A DNA stretch of 64,000 bases from Pantoea sp. SOD02 (GCF_024707505.1 NZ_CP102605.1:372001-436000), one strand, 5' to 3'. Counted from the stretch's first letter, positions 44,001 to 52,601 are shown. Numbers and translations: made by a program. Notes: generated by a model from the sequence alone, not told the origin.

Positions 44001-47000
44001 ATCGGTATTTCCCAAAATGCCAACGCTGCCGCTACCCGTTCCATTGATGGTATAGCCATTGCCAATCGTAAGATCACCGCTAGTAGCGGACCCCGTCGCG
44101 GTCTCAAAGGCAAAACCCTGTCCGCTCCCGCTTACGTTCAGGATGTTGCCGCTGCCTTCTGCACTGAAGGTGACGGCGGTACGAATCGCCGGGCCATCTG
44201 AAGCGTTGATGCTGACGTTGGTCAGATTGATATTGGCCGTATTGGCGTTGTTATTGATGCCTGCACCGCTATCAGCAATATCAATGGTGGTATTGGCGGC
44301 GCTAAAGCTGCTGGCACCGTTGTCCATCCGCACACCGTCAGCGCCGCCCGATGCGACAATATGGTTGTCGCTACCGTTGATGGCGAGTGATGCGCCCGCA
44401 CCTGTTAGTTGTACCGCCGCCAATCCGCCATTTGCCGTGACGTTACCTAAGCGGTTCACGACGGCACCCGCGCCTTGCACGCGAATGCCGACGTTGCCAC
44501 TGTTGGCGGCGCCGCCCACTGAGATTGCATTGTTGTTGGTCAGCACGCCGCTGTTATCAATGCTCACGCCAATATTATTGCTGCCGAGCACCGTGACCGG
44601 TGCATTCACCGTAGCCGTGCCGCCATCATGCAGCCAGATGCCTTTGCCGTTGATGCCGTTTAGATTGATACCGTTAAGGCCATTTAGCAGCAGATTCCCA
44701 GCGTGTGACACGTCATAACCCACAATCCCGGTTTGTGCTGATGAGGATGTGGTGGCGGCAGACGAGGTAACATTGGTGACGCGCTGATCGCTGTCTGGCG
44801 TGCCGTTGATATTGTAATTGCGTCCATCAATTTTGACGGCAGTAGTATTGTCGTGATCGAGAATAATGCCGCCGTCGTTAATGGTGCCAACCGCACCGCC
44901 TGACACCTGTACGCCGACAGCATTTTCACCGTTAACCCGAATCGTTGCCGGTCCTGTAGTGAGCGAGGTCGCCACATCATCAGCGGTATCATCGGTATTC
45001 TTGTCGTCTACGCCATTGGCGATCACCGCAGTTGAGTTATCACCCGTTACCGTGAGTTGATAAGGCAATCCGCTGCCGTTATCTCCGTTGAAAATGGCAC
45101 CGTTATCGACGGCAAACAGCACGGAGTTTGCCTGCCCGTTATCATTGACGTTGGCATTGTTAACGTTGATTTTTGCCTGATTACCCCAGGCGTAATAACC
45201 AATCTGGTGGTCGTTCTCAAAGGTCAGTGACGCCGAATTTCCCACATCGATTTGTGCATTGCCACGCGCGTGCACGCCAATCGCACCGGCAGACAGCAGG
45301 CGAATGGTGGCTTGTAAGTCGACCTGTGCCGATTGATTATTCAGCCCTTCGGCGTACACCGCATAATTACGATAGGTGTAAACATCGCCATCACTGCCGC
45401 CAGTATCGCCTGCGCTGCCAACCGTGATGTTACTGCTGGCAGATGACGTGACGCTGGCTGCGGTGGTGCGTGCCTGAAGATAGATGGCGATGTTGTTATC
45501 ACCATCGACAAAGATATTGCCGTTATTGGTTACGCTTCCTGGGTTATCGATCACATACAGGCCGTAATTACTCGCCGCCGCACCGTTGGTCAGCTTACCG
45601 AGCACGTTAATGTTGCCGTTGTTAATCGCCGATCCGCTGGCGTGATCCATCAGGATCCCCACGGCATTACGGGTGCTTTCGCCGAGAGAGAGGGTACCCG
45701 TATTTAAAATTGCGCCGCTGCTGCTGGAGGATATTCCTGCGGAAAGGCCGCCACCGCCCGTCATCACCACTGAAGTTGGCAAGCTGCTATCGACTAGCGG
45801 CGTATAACCGATATAGAGGTTGCCGCTGTTGGTGACGCTGGCGGCTTGTTCGGCATAAATAGCTGTACCCGCTGCCCGGCCCTCGGTGTTTCGGCTATTA
45901 CCGGTGACGACGATGGTGGCACCCGCCGCATTATTCACCACACTGCTTCCCGCGCCGTGAATACCGATAGCATTGGCGCTGGTGGCGTCCGTCAGCGCCA
46001 CATTGATATGTCCGGTATTGGTCAGCGTGCTGGCACCTGAACCTTGCATTGCTACGCTGCCGGCATTACTGACATTTTGATTGCTGCCATCTTTCTCGAT
46101 AAAAAGCCCTGCGTTGAGGGTGCCGTTATTGATCGCACTGGCATTATTAACCAACATGCCAATGGCATTCGGACTGGCAGCAGAGCTACGCCAGAGGTTA
46201 ATCGCGCCATTGTTCGTCAACACAGCACCCGCATCTCCGCGCATAACGGCCGATGCGCCATCAACAGCCAATGAACCGCTGCCGGTAACGGTGCCGCGGG
46301 CATTGGCTCCGGTGGCGTAAATGACATTCAGGTCACCAGTCGGCAGAGTGGCGTTGTTGCTGTGCGCGGCAAGGTCATTCCACACGTGATAGCTAAGATT
46401 GATGCTGGTTTGCTGCTGCTGTGCCAGCAAGCCGGTGATGATTCGGTTGTACACCGCCTGCGCTTCGGGCGCGGAATCCACCACTTCACCATTTACCGTG
46501 GCACCTGCAGTGAGCCAGTACTGAATCTGCGGCTTACTGGCATAGCTATTCTGGCCGGTCAGATAGTCATTGACCTCGGCGATGTCCGCTGAAGATGTGA
46601 TGTTGAAGGTTTTCGATCCCGCTTGAAATACCTGTTGTCCAACCTGGATGTAGTTAGGCAAAGTCAACGTGAAATTATATTGTGCGCTCTGCGCACTGAC
46701 GTTTTGGCTATCGCTGGAAATAACCGCAGCTGGGCTGAAATGAAGATAATTATCTGATAGCCAGTTAACCTGGCTACTTGCTGCTGCACTGCCATCCGCT
46801 TTCGCCAGCTGCGTGTTTTTAGCCAAAAGCTCAAGGGTATTGGCGGCGGCGGCAATGGGCGTGGTGCCCGCCGTATCAGCACCGATGTTAATATTCGCTG
46901 TACCACCGGTGGCGGCGATAGCGGCAATACCGAAATTATTGTAAATGCGGAATGAGGTGGGATCGTAAACGGGCAACAGCAGATTACTCACCGGCGTATC

Positions 47001-47606
47001 ATCGGCGGAAACAAAAGTGCTGGAATCATAGGTGTTAATAATCTGATAGCTGCCTTCCAGACCAGGAATTTCGACGTTCAATTCCTGGTTTTGCTGCGGA
47101 TTGGCGGGGGAAGGGGAATACGTATATTGGCCGATGTTATCCGCAGTAATGGGCGTGGTATTGCCTTGGGCATCGGTGGCGGTGATAACCGTTATCCTGC
47201 CTGGATTGCTGCCACTGGGCAAAGCATCCAGTACTGATACCAAGGTTGCATTGCCATTTACGCCGCTGGCAATCGGCGGCAAAGGCCCGAGAATATTTAA
47301 CGTGCTGCCTGCTGCGAAGTGATTCGGTAAAGACTGATTATCAAGCGTAAAAGCCGCGCCAGTATTCAGTACTGAATCATAGTTAATTCCTTGATTATCC
47401 GGGAAGGTATAGGTTGGATAAGCATCAGACCAATTAACATCTACCGCGTTGGCGGTGTTGGAATTACAAAGTCCAAGGATCAACGTGCTGAGCAAAATAA
47501 TGGCAGAATGATCACGCTGTGATTTTTTGCATTTTTTTGCGATCTCGGGCACGGGAACAAGCCCGTTGGTAACATGACTCCAGACCAACCTATACACAAT
47601 ATTCAT
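38034..47606 (-). CDS. Giant type Va autotransporter adhesin (3190 residues)
   Basis: A single uninterrupted 3190-residue frame. The N-terminus is an extended signal peptide (ESPR-type: M-N-I-V-Y-R-L-V-W-S, then a hydrophobic core near residues 35-53). The passenger has a region of Asn/Gly/Ala-rich repeats (N-N-G-x-I and S-G-x-I patterns; about 430-1400) and a region of autotransporter-associated repeats (G-S-G-x-L/x-K-x-G-x-G-x-L-x-L-x-G-x-N-x-Y-x-G; about 1400-2820). The last 280 or so residues form the beta-barrel, ending G-V-K-V-R-F. It would be exported through the outer membrane and displayed as a long beta-helix. The ATG at 47606 has GGAAT upstream. No proteolytic motif was recognised, so adhesion or biofilm is the likeliest role. 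Confidence 0.88.
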   Translation of the reverse strand: MNIVYRLVWSHVTNGLVPVPEIAKKCKKSQRDHSAIILLSTLILGLCNSNTANAVDVNWSDAYPTYTFPDNQGINYDSVLNTGAAFTLDNQSLPNHFAAGSTLNILGPLPPIASGVNGNATLVSVLDALPSGSNPGRITVITATDAQGNTTPITADNIGQYTYSPSPANPQQNQELNVEIPGLEGSYQIINTYDSSTFVSADDTPVSNLLLPVYDPTSFRIYNNFGIAAIAATGGTANINIGADTAGTTPIAAAANTLELLAKNTQLAKADGSAAASSQVNWLSDNYLHFSPAAVISSDSQNVSAQSAQYNFTLTLPNYIQVGQQVFQAGSKTFNITSSADIAEVNDYLTGQNSYASKPQIQYWLTAGATVNGEVVDSAPEAQAVYNRIITGLLAQQQQTSINLSYHVWNDLAAHSNNATLPTGDLNVIYATGANARGTVTGSGSLAVDGASAVMRGDAGAVLTNNGAINLWRSSAASPNAIGMLVNNASAINNGTLNAGLFIEKDGSNQNVSNAGSVAMQGSGASTLTNTGHINVALTDATSANAIGIHGAGSSVVNNAAGATIVVTGNSRNTEGRAAGTAIYAEQAASVTNSGNLYIGYTPLVDSSLPTSVVMTGGGGLSAGISSSSSGAILNTGTLSLGESTRNAVGILMDHASGSAINNGNINVLGKLTNGAAASNYGLYVIDNPGSVTNNGNIFVDGDNNIAIYLQARTTAASVTSSASSNITVGSAGDTGGSDGDVYTYRNYAVYAEGLNNQSAQVDLQATIRLLSAGAIGVHARGNAQIDVGNSASLTFENDHQIGYYAWGNQAKINVNNANVNDNGQANSVLFAVDNGAIFNGDNGSGLPYQLTVTGDNSTAVIANGVDDKNTDDTADDVATSLTTGPATIRVNGENAVGVQVSGGAVGTINDGGIILDHDNTTAVKIDGRNYNINGTPDSDQRVTNVTSSAATTSSSAQTGIVGYDVSHAGNLLLNGLNGINLNGINGKGIWLHDGGTATVNAPVTVLGSNNIGVSIDNSGVLTNNNAISVGGAANSGNVGIRVQGAGAVVNRLGNVTANGGLAAVQLTGAGASLAINGSDNHIVASGGADGVRMDNGASSFSAANTTIDIADSGAGINNNANTANINLTNVSINASDGPAIRTAVTFSAEGSGNILNVSGSGQGFAFETATGSATSGDLTIGNGYTINGTGSGSVGILGNTDGRVSSGANITMGNSAGAAIDASNASSVSNSGSILTSSNSGSTILAQNAAEFGNTGTITSSATSNSNPLVVMNGSAANRTITNSGSMSSASANATLIDASGAGNTTLSNSGSLLAASATAQAILTGSGSDTITLNGGTTRGEITLGSGADQFNWSSGLFAGGVTFSANDGNDSATLGNVSLANTSHILSEGGSNNSLTFNGTQAAVVGSFAADDLSKGTQIGSGWNQLTLDNADVRVADDLALSGTPQINVNNGAILRSGNNLNSAGSATLRNYDITTAGSGSQIIFDGSEDQTYSGVISGSGGMTRSGGGSTVLLGDNSYSGATLIDSGSELALGDGGTSGSLSIVTNITDNGLLTINRADNVALNGAISGSGSFLQTGAGITRLGGSNSWSGSTDVASGTLVINGNQSAATGITNVASLATLGGNGVIGGDVSFADNSVLTPGDNGTGTLTINGNLNLSPTTNSQFQLGEAYTPGGSLNDFVDVKGNLLLDGILDVSLTPGGSFLPGVYRLFNYAGSLINNTLDINSLPPNDGGSYAIQTTISNQVNLVLNFVDPASELQFWDGGSIANHGDGTSGDGAIEGGSGIWKANIAGDTNNWTQSTGVGNAPWSQTAFAIFQGTGGEVQISDVNGRVLNSGMQFTADGYVLNQLTPASALNYISTVTDSFPDSAPTPTNTYQAQGESVADTFYVIRVGDGASGSDVTTTINASLRQDALDSGRIRLLKTDAGRLILNGINDFSAGIEVWGGTLQVSGNASLGAPDTTLTLKNGAALQAGDDFNLNRRVFLDATGGGTLDVFGHALTPEATLAGDGALTIVDSASTAATGALNLNQANSYQGNTTIIGKNGNGQLVVNANNSGVFGRADSIVNVSDRALLNFNNSAQAENHLFNLTDGAQMQLTDNSSGGLASVNIDALSLLSLSDSANGGNAQINNSGRVAFSNASQAQSASINNLIGAQVDISGSSAQTAIGSLSGAGNVVLGTATLQEGDLGRNDSISGVISGTGGSLVKSGSGTLTLSGENSYTGATRVQQGVLLINGDQSAATGQTTVTSNATLGGSGILGSSVNVENSGHLAAGSDLASTGVLTLGALTLADNAQLDYQFGEAYREGGTYNDLINVDGDLNLNGQLNIVQPSGGRFDVGVYRVFNYSGVLTNNQLKIGNAPAAADELYVQTSIAGQVNLVNHAGTQLRFWDGTGGAAGEMKNDGAIEGGDGIWQSGSGNDNWTTDTTSPEGRFNSPFSDSSFAVFGGSAGNVTVDDSVGVVGISGAQFASNGYVVSGDAITLSAPETVIRVGDGTAQGAADIATINSALTGSGALNKTDLGTLILNGQNRYSGGTRISAGVLQVASDANLGAPGSTLGLAGGTLRYAQAFDSDRAVVLSNGGGSVDTQTYNVALQNAISGNGDLYKLGGGKLTLNGDNTFAGTTHIQAGSLQLGAGGNSGNLTGAIINQSLLILNRADNFTLNGDISGSGQVWQQGAGVTSLNGSNSWSGLTLVQNGTLRAAASHTLSSASTHIVSQAATLDSGGFNQTVSSLVNQGTVNLRGGDVGSTLTVNGDYVGLNGVVKIAAQQHSPGVADRLVINGGTATGSTRLDIDVSQLGEPTEGDGIVVVEAVNGGTTTAQTTKDAFNIGADVLMAGAYQYQLFAGNAAGAGEDWFLRAGYRPDVPGFNTLASIVRQADLAVLGTLHQRVGGEQPWRADVAEDQQGRFWARYLVKSVDQQLNDAVHSRSSSNFNGMQFGSDLYQDEQWRAGLYTTFLDSDSSVSGNTGMGGGDIYNSTFSIYLGGYATWIDDSGFYVDNVLQYGHHQVDLQNERNRESVHPDGNSFAASVEIGKPWQLGDSRWQLEPQAQLIYQYSDFDSVTLNGAAKTRVDVEADGALIGRIGARLVADYDTDYGKVKPYLRVNVWQMLSDGQDSVTYANTANNAGSTSLSADQQYSLTEAAVGATWMVSNEVQAYSEVGRSWNNGGDTKIDANVSASMGVKVRF

Positions 47607-47901
47607 AGGTATTCCCGCCAGGAAACAGTATTAATGGATTGTTTTGTATCAACTAAATTGTCAGTTACATCTGAAAATGATTGGTTAACAAAATCCTTAC
47701 ATTAAAAAGTAGTACAAACCTTGAACTTGAACAGGCGTGATGGTGATAATTCATAAAAATAAAAAAAAGGTTTTATTAATAATTTAGAGCGTTATGAATG
47801 GGCTTACCAGGGAGGGGGAGCAGTTAAAAACGGGCTGTCAAATTGATAAACAACTAATTTAATTTTGAGCAGATGTTATACGGGGTATTACGGTTAGCAA
47901 T
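47607..47901. other. AT-rich region upstream of the autotransporter
   Basis: About 295 bp of strongly A/T-rich sequence with no gene that I can support. It should carry the autotransporter promoter; a CTTGAACTTGAAC direct repeat (around 47720-47735, plus-strand reading) is visible. No hexamer pair was convincing. Confidence 0.4.
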
Positions 47902-47935
47902 AAAAAAGGGCGCTTAGAAAAGCACCCTTTTAAAT
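47902..47935 (-). terminator. Intrinsic terminator of the dat-ddc operon
   Basis: On the minus strand GGGTGCTT and AAGCGCCC pair (8 bp with one G-T) around TTCT, followed by TTTTTTATT. It lies about 70 bp after the ddc stop. The reverse reading also ends in a T-run, so it may stop transcription in both directions. Confidence 0.8.
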
Positions 47936-48005
47936 TTAATATAATAACGAACTTTATTTAAAGCATTTAATAGCGACTTTCGTTCGCTATTGATCTTTCA
48001 CGTTA

Positions 48006-49472
48006 TTATGCACCGAGCAGCTGATTCGCCGTTTTCTCAACCAGCGCCAGCAGGACTTTAACATCCTCGAGCGTCACGGTTGGGTTCAGCAAGGTCAGCT
48101 TCAGGCAAGTCACGCCCTGATTCTCGGTTACGCCAACGTTGGCGCGGCCAGAATCCAGCAACGCATCGCCGATACGCTGGTTGAACAGGGCAATCTGCGC
48201 GGTATCGGTCAGTTGCTCTGGACGATAGCGGAACAGCACGCTAGCCAGCTGAGGCTGCATCACCAGCTCCAGACGCGGTTCAGAGGTGACATATTTCGCC
48301 ACTTCCTGCGCCAGCGTCACGCCGTGATCGATGATCGCTGCGTACTGTTTCTGACCCAGCGCTTCCAGGCCCATCCACAGTTTCAGCGCATCGAAACGAC
48401 GCGTGGTCTGCAGTGATTTGGAAACCAGATTCGGTACGCCGGCTTCTTCGTCAAACTCTGAGTTCAGGTAAGCCGCCTGATAGCGCATCAGCTCGTAATG
48501 ACGCTCATCTTTCAGCAGGAACGCACCGCAGCTGATGGTCTGGAAGTATTGTTTGTGGAAGTCCAAAGTGACGGAATCCACCAGCTCCAGGCCGTCAAGG
48601 TAGTCGCGATACTTCTCGGACAGCAACAGCGCGCCGCCCCATGCTGCATCAACGTGTACCCAGATGTTGTGCTCGGCAGCGATACCGGCAATTTCACGCA
48701 GCGGATCGATAGCACCGGCATCGGTGGTACCGGCGGTTGCGACGATCGCCAGGATCTGTTCACCGTTAGCTTCGGCCTGTGCCAGTTTGGCTTTCAGGTC
48801 TGACACATCCATACGGGCGAATTCATCAGACTTCACCTGCACCACAGACTGATAGCCGTGGCCAAGCAGCGCCATGTTCTTCTGTACGGAGAAGTGCGCG
48901 TTTTCAGAGCACAGCACTTTGATCTTACGCAGATCGCCAGTGATACCGTGCTGCTGCACCGAGTGGCCCTGGCGCTGATAGAAGGCATCGCGCGCCAGCA
49001 TCAGGCCCATCAGGTTGCTCTGGGTGCCGCCGCTGGTGAACACACCTGCGTCGCCAGCCGGATAACCCACTTGCGCACGCAGCCATTCGATCAGTTTGAT
49101 CTCAATGATGGTGGCAGAAGGGCTCTGATCCCACGAATCCATACTCTGGTTAGTGGCATTGATCAGCACTTCTGCCGCCTGGCTTACCACCAGGCTAGGG
49201 CAGTGCAGATGCGCCACACATTGTGGGTGATGCACTGAAAGACTGTCTTTCAGGAAATATTCAATCGCGCGTTCAATCGCGGCCTGGTTACCCAGGCCGT
49301 TTGGATTGAAGTCGAGCGTGATACGCTCGCGCAGTTCGGCAACGGTTTTGCCTTGATACATCTCAGGCTGTTGCAGCCACTGCACAACCGCGGCGCTGCT
49401 CTGGGCAATCGCCTGCTGGTACGCCTCAATGCTCTGTGCAGAGGCGGCCAGAATCGGGTTTACTTCAGACAT
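48006..49472 (-). CDS. ddc: L-2,4-diaminobutyrate decarboxylase
   Basis: A 488-residue PLP decarboxylase of the group II family. The PLP region shows S-G-G-T-Q-S-N-L, H-V-D-A-A-W-G-G-A and the Schiff-base Lys in T-L-D-F-H-K-Q-Y-F-Q. It converts L-2,4-diaminobutyrate to 1,3-diaminopropane. It follows dat by 12 bases on the same strand, the conserved dat-ddc order known from Acinetobacter and many enterobacteria. The product is a polyamine or siderophore precursor. Confidence 0.9.
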   Translation of the reverse strand: MSEVNPILAASAQSIEAYQQAIAQSSAAVVQWLQQPEMYQGKTVAELRERITLDFNPNGLGNQAAIERAIEYFLKDSLSVHHPQCVAHLHCPSLVVSQAAEVLINATNQSMDSWDQSPSATIIEIKLIEWLRAQVGYPAGDAGVFTSGGTQSNLMGLMLARDAFYQRQGHSVQQHGITGDLRKIKVLCSENAHFSVQKNMALLGHGYQSVVQVKSDEFARMDVSDLKAKLAQAEANGEQILAIVATAGTTDAGAIDPLREIAGIAAEHNIWVHVDAAWGGALLLSEKYRDYLDGLELVDSVTLDFHKQYFQTISCGAFLLKDERHYELMRYQAAYLNSEFDEEAGVPNLVSKSLQTTRRFDALKLWMGLEALGQKQYAAIIDHGVTLAQEVAKYVTSEPRLELVMQPQLASVLFRYRPEQLTDTAQIALFNQRIGDALLDSGRANVGVTENQGVTCLKLTLLNPTVTLEDVKVLLALVEKTANQLLGA

Positions 49473-49484
49473 TTACTCTTCCAA

Positions 49485-50870
49485 TCAAACAGGTTTGACG
49501 CCAGCGCCAATCAGCGCCTGCTCAAATTTATCGAGGAAAATCGCCAGCTCATCATTGGTGATCAGCAGTGAAGGCAGCAGACGCAACACTGCGCCATGAC
49601 GGCCACCGCGCTCCAGAATCAGACCTGCTTCGAAGCACTTCTTCTGCAGCAACGCAGAGAGCTCGCCGTCCGCCGGGAAGCTGCCCATGTGATCGGCCGC
49701 TTCGTTCGGTTTAACGATCTCAATTCCGATCATCATGCCGAGACCACGAATGTGACCAATGACCGGGAAGCGTTTCTGCATCGCAGCCAGCTGCTGTTTC
49801 AGCCATTCACCCTGCGCGGCAACTTTGCCCGCGATATCCTGCTCTTTGAGGATTTTCAGTGTGGTCAGGCCGGTAGCCATCGCCAACTGGTTGCCACGGA
49901 AGGTACCGGTGTGATGACCCGGTGACCAAACGTCGAACTGCTTTTTGATGCCCAGCACGGCCAGTGGCAGACCGCCGCCCACCGCTTTAGACATTACGAT
50001 GATGTCTGGCTCGATGCCTGCGTGTTCAAAGGCGAAGAATTTGCCGGTACGGGCAAAGCCAGCCTGAACTTCGTCGAGGATCAGCAGAATGCCGTGTTCC
50101 TGAGTCACTTTACGGATGCGTTGCAGCCACTCAGCCGGAGCTGGGTTTACGCCGCCTTCGCCCTGAACGGCTTCGAGGATGACTGCAGCTGGCTTACGCA
50201 CGCCGCTTTCCACGTCGTTGATCAGGTTGTCGAAGTAGTAGGTCAGCGCTTTCACGCCAGCTTCACCACCGATACCCAGCGGGCAACGGTACTGATGCGG
50301 GTAAGGCATGAACTGCACTTCTGGCATCATGCCATCAACCGCTTCTTTAGGTGCCAGGTTACCGGTGACGGACAGCGCGCCGTGCGTCATACCGTGGTAA
50401 CCGCCAGAGAAGCTGATCACGCCGCTACGGCCAGTGGCTTTTTTCGCCAGCTTCAGCGCGGCTTCTACTGCATCAGCACCCGAAGGACCGGTGAACTGCA
50501 GGCAATAATCTTTACCCTGGCCAGGCAGCAGCGAGAGCAAAGACTCAGAGAATTGATCTTTCAGTGGTGTAGTCAGATCAAGAGTATGTAACGGCAAGCC
50601 GCTGGTAATGACATTTTGTATGCTCTGGAGAACATCAGGATGGTTGTGACCCAGTGCCAGCGTCCCTGCGCCAGCCAGACAGTCAAGATATTGTTTATTC
50701 TCAACATCTGTGATCCACACGCCATGGGCTTTAGCGATGGCTAAAGGCAGTTTGCGCGGGTAACTCCTGACGTTAGATTCAAACTCGGCCTGACGGGCTA
50801 AGAATGCGTCGTTGTTTCCGTTGAATGCATTGGCACCAAAACTATCAATACGGACTTTATCCGTCATCAT
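49485..50870 (-). CDS. dat: Diaminobutyrate-2-oxoglutarate aminotransferase
   Basis: A 461-residue class-III PLP aminotransferase: F-T-G-P-S-G-A-D-A-V-E-A-A, I-L-D-E-V-Q-A-G-F-A-R-T-G and the Lys in M-S-K-A-V-G-G-G-L-P-L. It makes L-2,4-diaminobutyrate from aspartate semialdehyde with glutamate, feeding ddc. AAGGAG precedes two adjacent ATGs (50870 and 50867); the second has the better spacing. A sigma-70 promoter about 80 bp upstream is visible. Confidence 0.9.
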   Translation of the reverse strand: MMTDKVRIDSFGANAFNGNNDAFLARQAEFESNVRSYPRKLPLAIAKAHGVWITDVENKQYLDCLAGAGTLALGHNHPDVLQSIQNVITSGLPLHTLDLTTPLKDQFSESLLSLLPGQGKDYCLQFTGPSGADAVEAALKLAKKATGRSGVISFSGGYHGMTHGALSVTGNLAPKEAVDGMMPEVQFMPYPHQYRCPLGIGGEAGVKALTYYFDNLINDVESGVRKPAAVILEAVQGEGGVNPAPAEWLQRIRKVTQEHGILLILDEVQAGFARTGKFFAFEHAGIEPDIIVMSKAVGGGLPLAVLGIKKQFDVWSPGHHTGTFRGNQLAMATGLTTLKILKEQDIAGKVAAQGEWLKQQLAAMQKRFPVIGHIRGLGMMIGIEIVKPNEAADHMGSFPADGELSALLQKKCFEAGLILERGGRHGAVLRLLPSLLITNDELAIFLDKFEQALIGAGVKPV

Positions 50871-50951
50871 ATCTCTCCTTCAACCGGGGCACGTGAGGCT
50901 CGCCAATTGACTAATTGAACAAAAAAGTAACAGCTGTGAAAAAACGCGGCC

Positions 50952-50980
50952 AATATAGAGCCTTTTGACCTACATCACAA
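50952..50980 (-). promoter_or_regulatory. Likely sigma-70 promoter of dat-ddc with an overlapping CRP-like site
   Basis: On the minus strand -35 TTGTGA (50975-50980) and -10 TATATT (50952-50957) have an exact 17-bp spacer. TGTGATGTAGGTCAAA (50964-50979) resembles the CRP consensus TGTGA-N6-TCACA with one mismatch. Because it lies between the -35 and -10, binding would be expected to block rather than activate. Confidence 0.55.
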
Positions 50981-51111
50981 TGATTAATTTTGTTTAGATT
51001 TGTTTATTACTTGTCTATATGAATCAGGGATTTGTTGAAGAATTCGTCGCTTAGATTATTTCGCCAGCATGACGCGGAAATGAATTGTGCATAAATAGCT
51101 GCAATTGTGGA

Positions 51112-51140
51112 TAAAAAATGGCAACCCGCAGGTTGCCATT
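51112..51140 (-). terminator. Intrinsic terminator of gbpA
   Basis: On the minus strand AATGGCAACC and GGTTGCCATT form a perfect 10-bp stem around TGCG, followed by six T residues. It lies 30 bp after the gbpA stop. Confidence 0.92.
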
Positions 51141-51170
51141 GATGTTCATACCCGGTTTAAAACCGCAAAA

Positions 51171-52601
51171 TTAATGCTGGTGACCGCCGCCAACTTTGGT
51201 CCACGCATCCTGCCAGTTAGAGCCAGTGCCCGGTACGTAATGGGCCGCGTTGATGTTACACCAACCTGAATATGGGAATGGCTTACACTCAAACACTTCG
51301 CCAGTGGCTGGCTGCTGTACTTTGGTGCCTTCTTTGTACTGACCGATGCCAGCAGGATAGATGAAGTCAAAGTCGCCGCCCGCTTCGTTGCTCACCAGCT
51401 TGGTGGTGAACTCTTTCTGGAAGGTTTTGCCATCTTTCATCGTTCCAGTCACGACGACAGTGATATCACCTGCTTCAGCATTCCACAGGTTCACAGTCAA
51501 GTTTTGCGTTGCGTCCTCAATAACAACCGTACCGAAACCGATGTTTTCCTGCTTAGCGTTATAAGCCTTGGCGTTAATGACCATCTCACCACGCGCTTGA
51601 ATGCCAAACTCTACCGGAGTCTGACCTTCTGTGATGGTGTAGTTATCGGCAATGTTGCTGAGCTCAAGACCTGGACGAGTATCCGCTTGCGCATTGACCT
51701 GCAGCTCGACGCGGGTGATCTGGCTTTCAGTCTGCGCATAAATGGTGTTGCTGCCGGCAACCGGCACCACATCACCATCTTTATTCTTCACGCCTGCACG
51801 GATGTCTTTAAAGGCATCGTTGATCTTATTTGCCAACGCCATTGACCAGGCATTCGGTTCACCAGCGGCTTCTGAATCGATATTCAGCGTGATACTCAAA
51901 TCTTCACGTTCGCCGTTGGCGTCGAAGATACGAGCTTTAACGCTATCACCGGTTTCCAGCGTGCGCGAAGGCAGGATCGAACCGATAGTGCGTTTCCACA
52001 CGGAAGCGACTTCGTCATATTCCACGTCGATGACTTTGTAGAAGGTCGCTGCGGTGTCGGAGACATCCCATGCACCGTAAATAATCTGATAGCCAGTACG
52101 CTCTGGCAGATTACAACTGTGAGTGGTTTTACCGGTAGAGGCTGCTGGGCCGCCAGGAATCACGCAGAATGGCGTCAGCTCGAACGCATCACGCGTCAGC
52201 GCCTGGTTTGGATTCCAATCCGCTTTGGTGATGTAGTATTTGAAATCGGCAATCGGGTGTGGCGCCGTGAAGGTCCAGGTAATGTCCATTGGACCAGATT
52301 CAACTTTATGCTTTACCCAACGATCGCTGCTCTGTGCATTCAGCGCGGTGCCCATCCAGTTGGTGCCGCCGCTGCCGCTGACCAGCTCACCGTTTTTTGG
52401 ACCGGCTGCCGGGAAACCATCTGGACCTTCACCCACGCTTTGTGGCTCATATTGCGCCTGACCGCAGTTCAGGTTCGGGGTTTTAGCATCACGACACATT
52501 TGATCGCGTGACGCCGGTTCGCTGATATAGCCATGCGCTAATACGCCGCCGCTGAATGCCAGTGCAGAAACAGCCAGAGCAATTTTGGTTAATTTCATCA
52601 T
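51171..52601 (-). CDS. gbpA: N-acetylglucosamine/chitin-binding LPMO GbpA
   Basis: A 476-residue secreted protein with the GbpA layout. The signal peptide ends A-L-A-(H): cleavage after residue 22 exposes His23, the N-terminal copper-binding residue of an AA10 lytic polysaccharide monooxygenase; the second His lies in F-T-A-P-H-P-I-A-D. Then come the two middle GbpA domains (about 215-400) and a C-terminal chitin-binding module (about 415-470; Trp/Cys-rich, W-C-N-I-N-A-A-H-Y). Vibrio GbpA is exported by type II secretion and helps bind chitin or mucin, and a T2SS operon lies just downstream in this window. The ATG has GGGAATAA upstream. Confidence 0.92.
   Translation of the reverse strand: MMKLTKIALAVSALAFSGGVLAHGYISEPASRDQMCRDAKTPNLNCGQAQYEPQSVGEGPDGFPAAGPKNGELVSGSGGTNWMGTALNAQSSDRWVKHKVESGPMDITWTFTAPHPIADFKYYITKADWNPNQALTRDAFELTPFCVIPGGPAASTGKTTHSCNLPERTGYQIIYGAWDVSDTAATFYKVIDVEYDEVASVWKRTIGSILPSRTLETGDSVKARIFDANGEREDLSITLNIDSEAAGEPNAWSMALANKINDAFKDIRAGVKNKDGDVVPVAGSNTIYAQTESQITRVELQVNAQADTRPGLELSNIADNYTITEGQTPVEFGIQARGEMVINAKAYNAKQENIGFGTVVIEDATQNLTVNLWNAEAGDITVVVTGTMKDGKTFQKEFTTKLVSNEAGGDFDFIYPAGIGQYKEGTKVQQPATGEVFECKPFPYSGWCNINAAHYVPGTGSNWQDAWTKVGGGHQH

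Larger units (their letters stand above)
50871..51170. other. gbpA-dat intergenic region
   Basis: The 300 bp hold, on the minus strand, the gbpA terminator (51112-51140) and then the dat promoter (50952-50980) with a leader of about 75 bases. The rest is A/T-rich and I see nothing else in it. Confidence 0.6.

Noticed and set aside
38964..47322. Many long open frames on the plus strand opposite the autotransporter (for example 44059-44718)
   Set aside because: They are by-products of the Gly/Ala/Ser/Thr-rich codon pattern of the adhesin; they lack ribosome sites, have low-complexity translations and show no recognisable domain.
38034..47606. Repeated DNA in the adhesin gene as a possible CRISPR array
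   Set aside because: The repeats are coding, imperfect, of varied spacing and keep one reading frame; there are no constant repeats with unique spacers.
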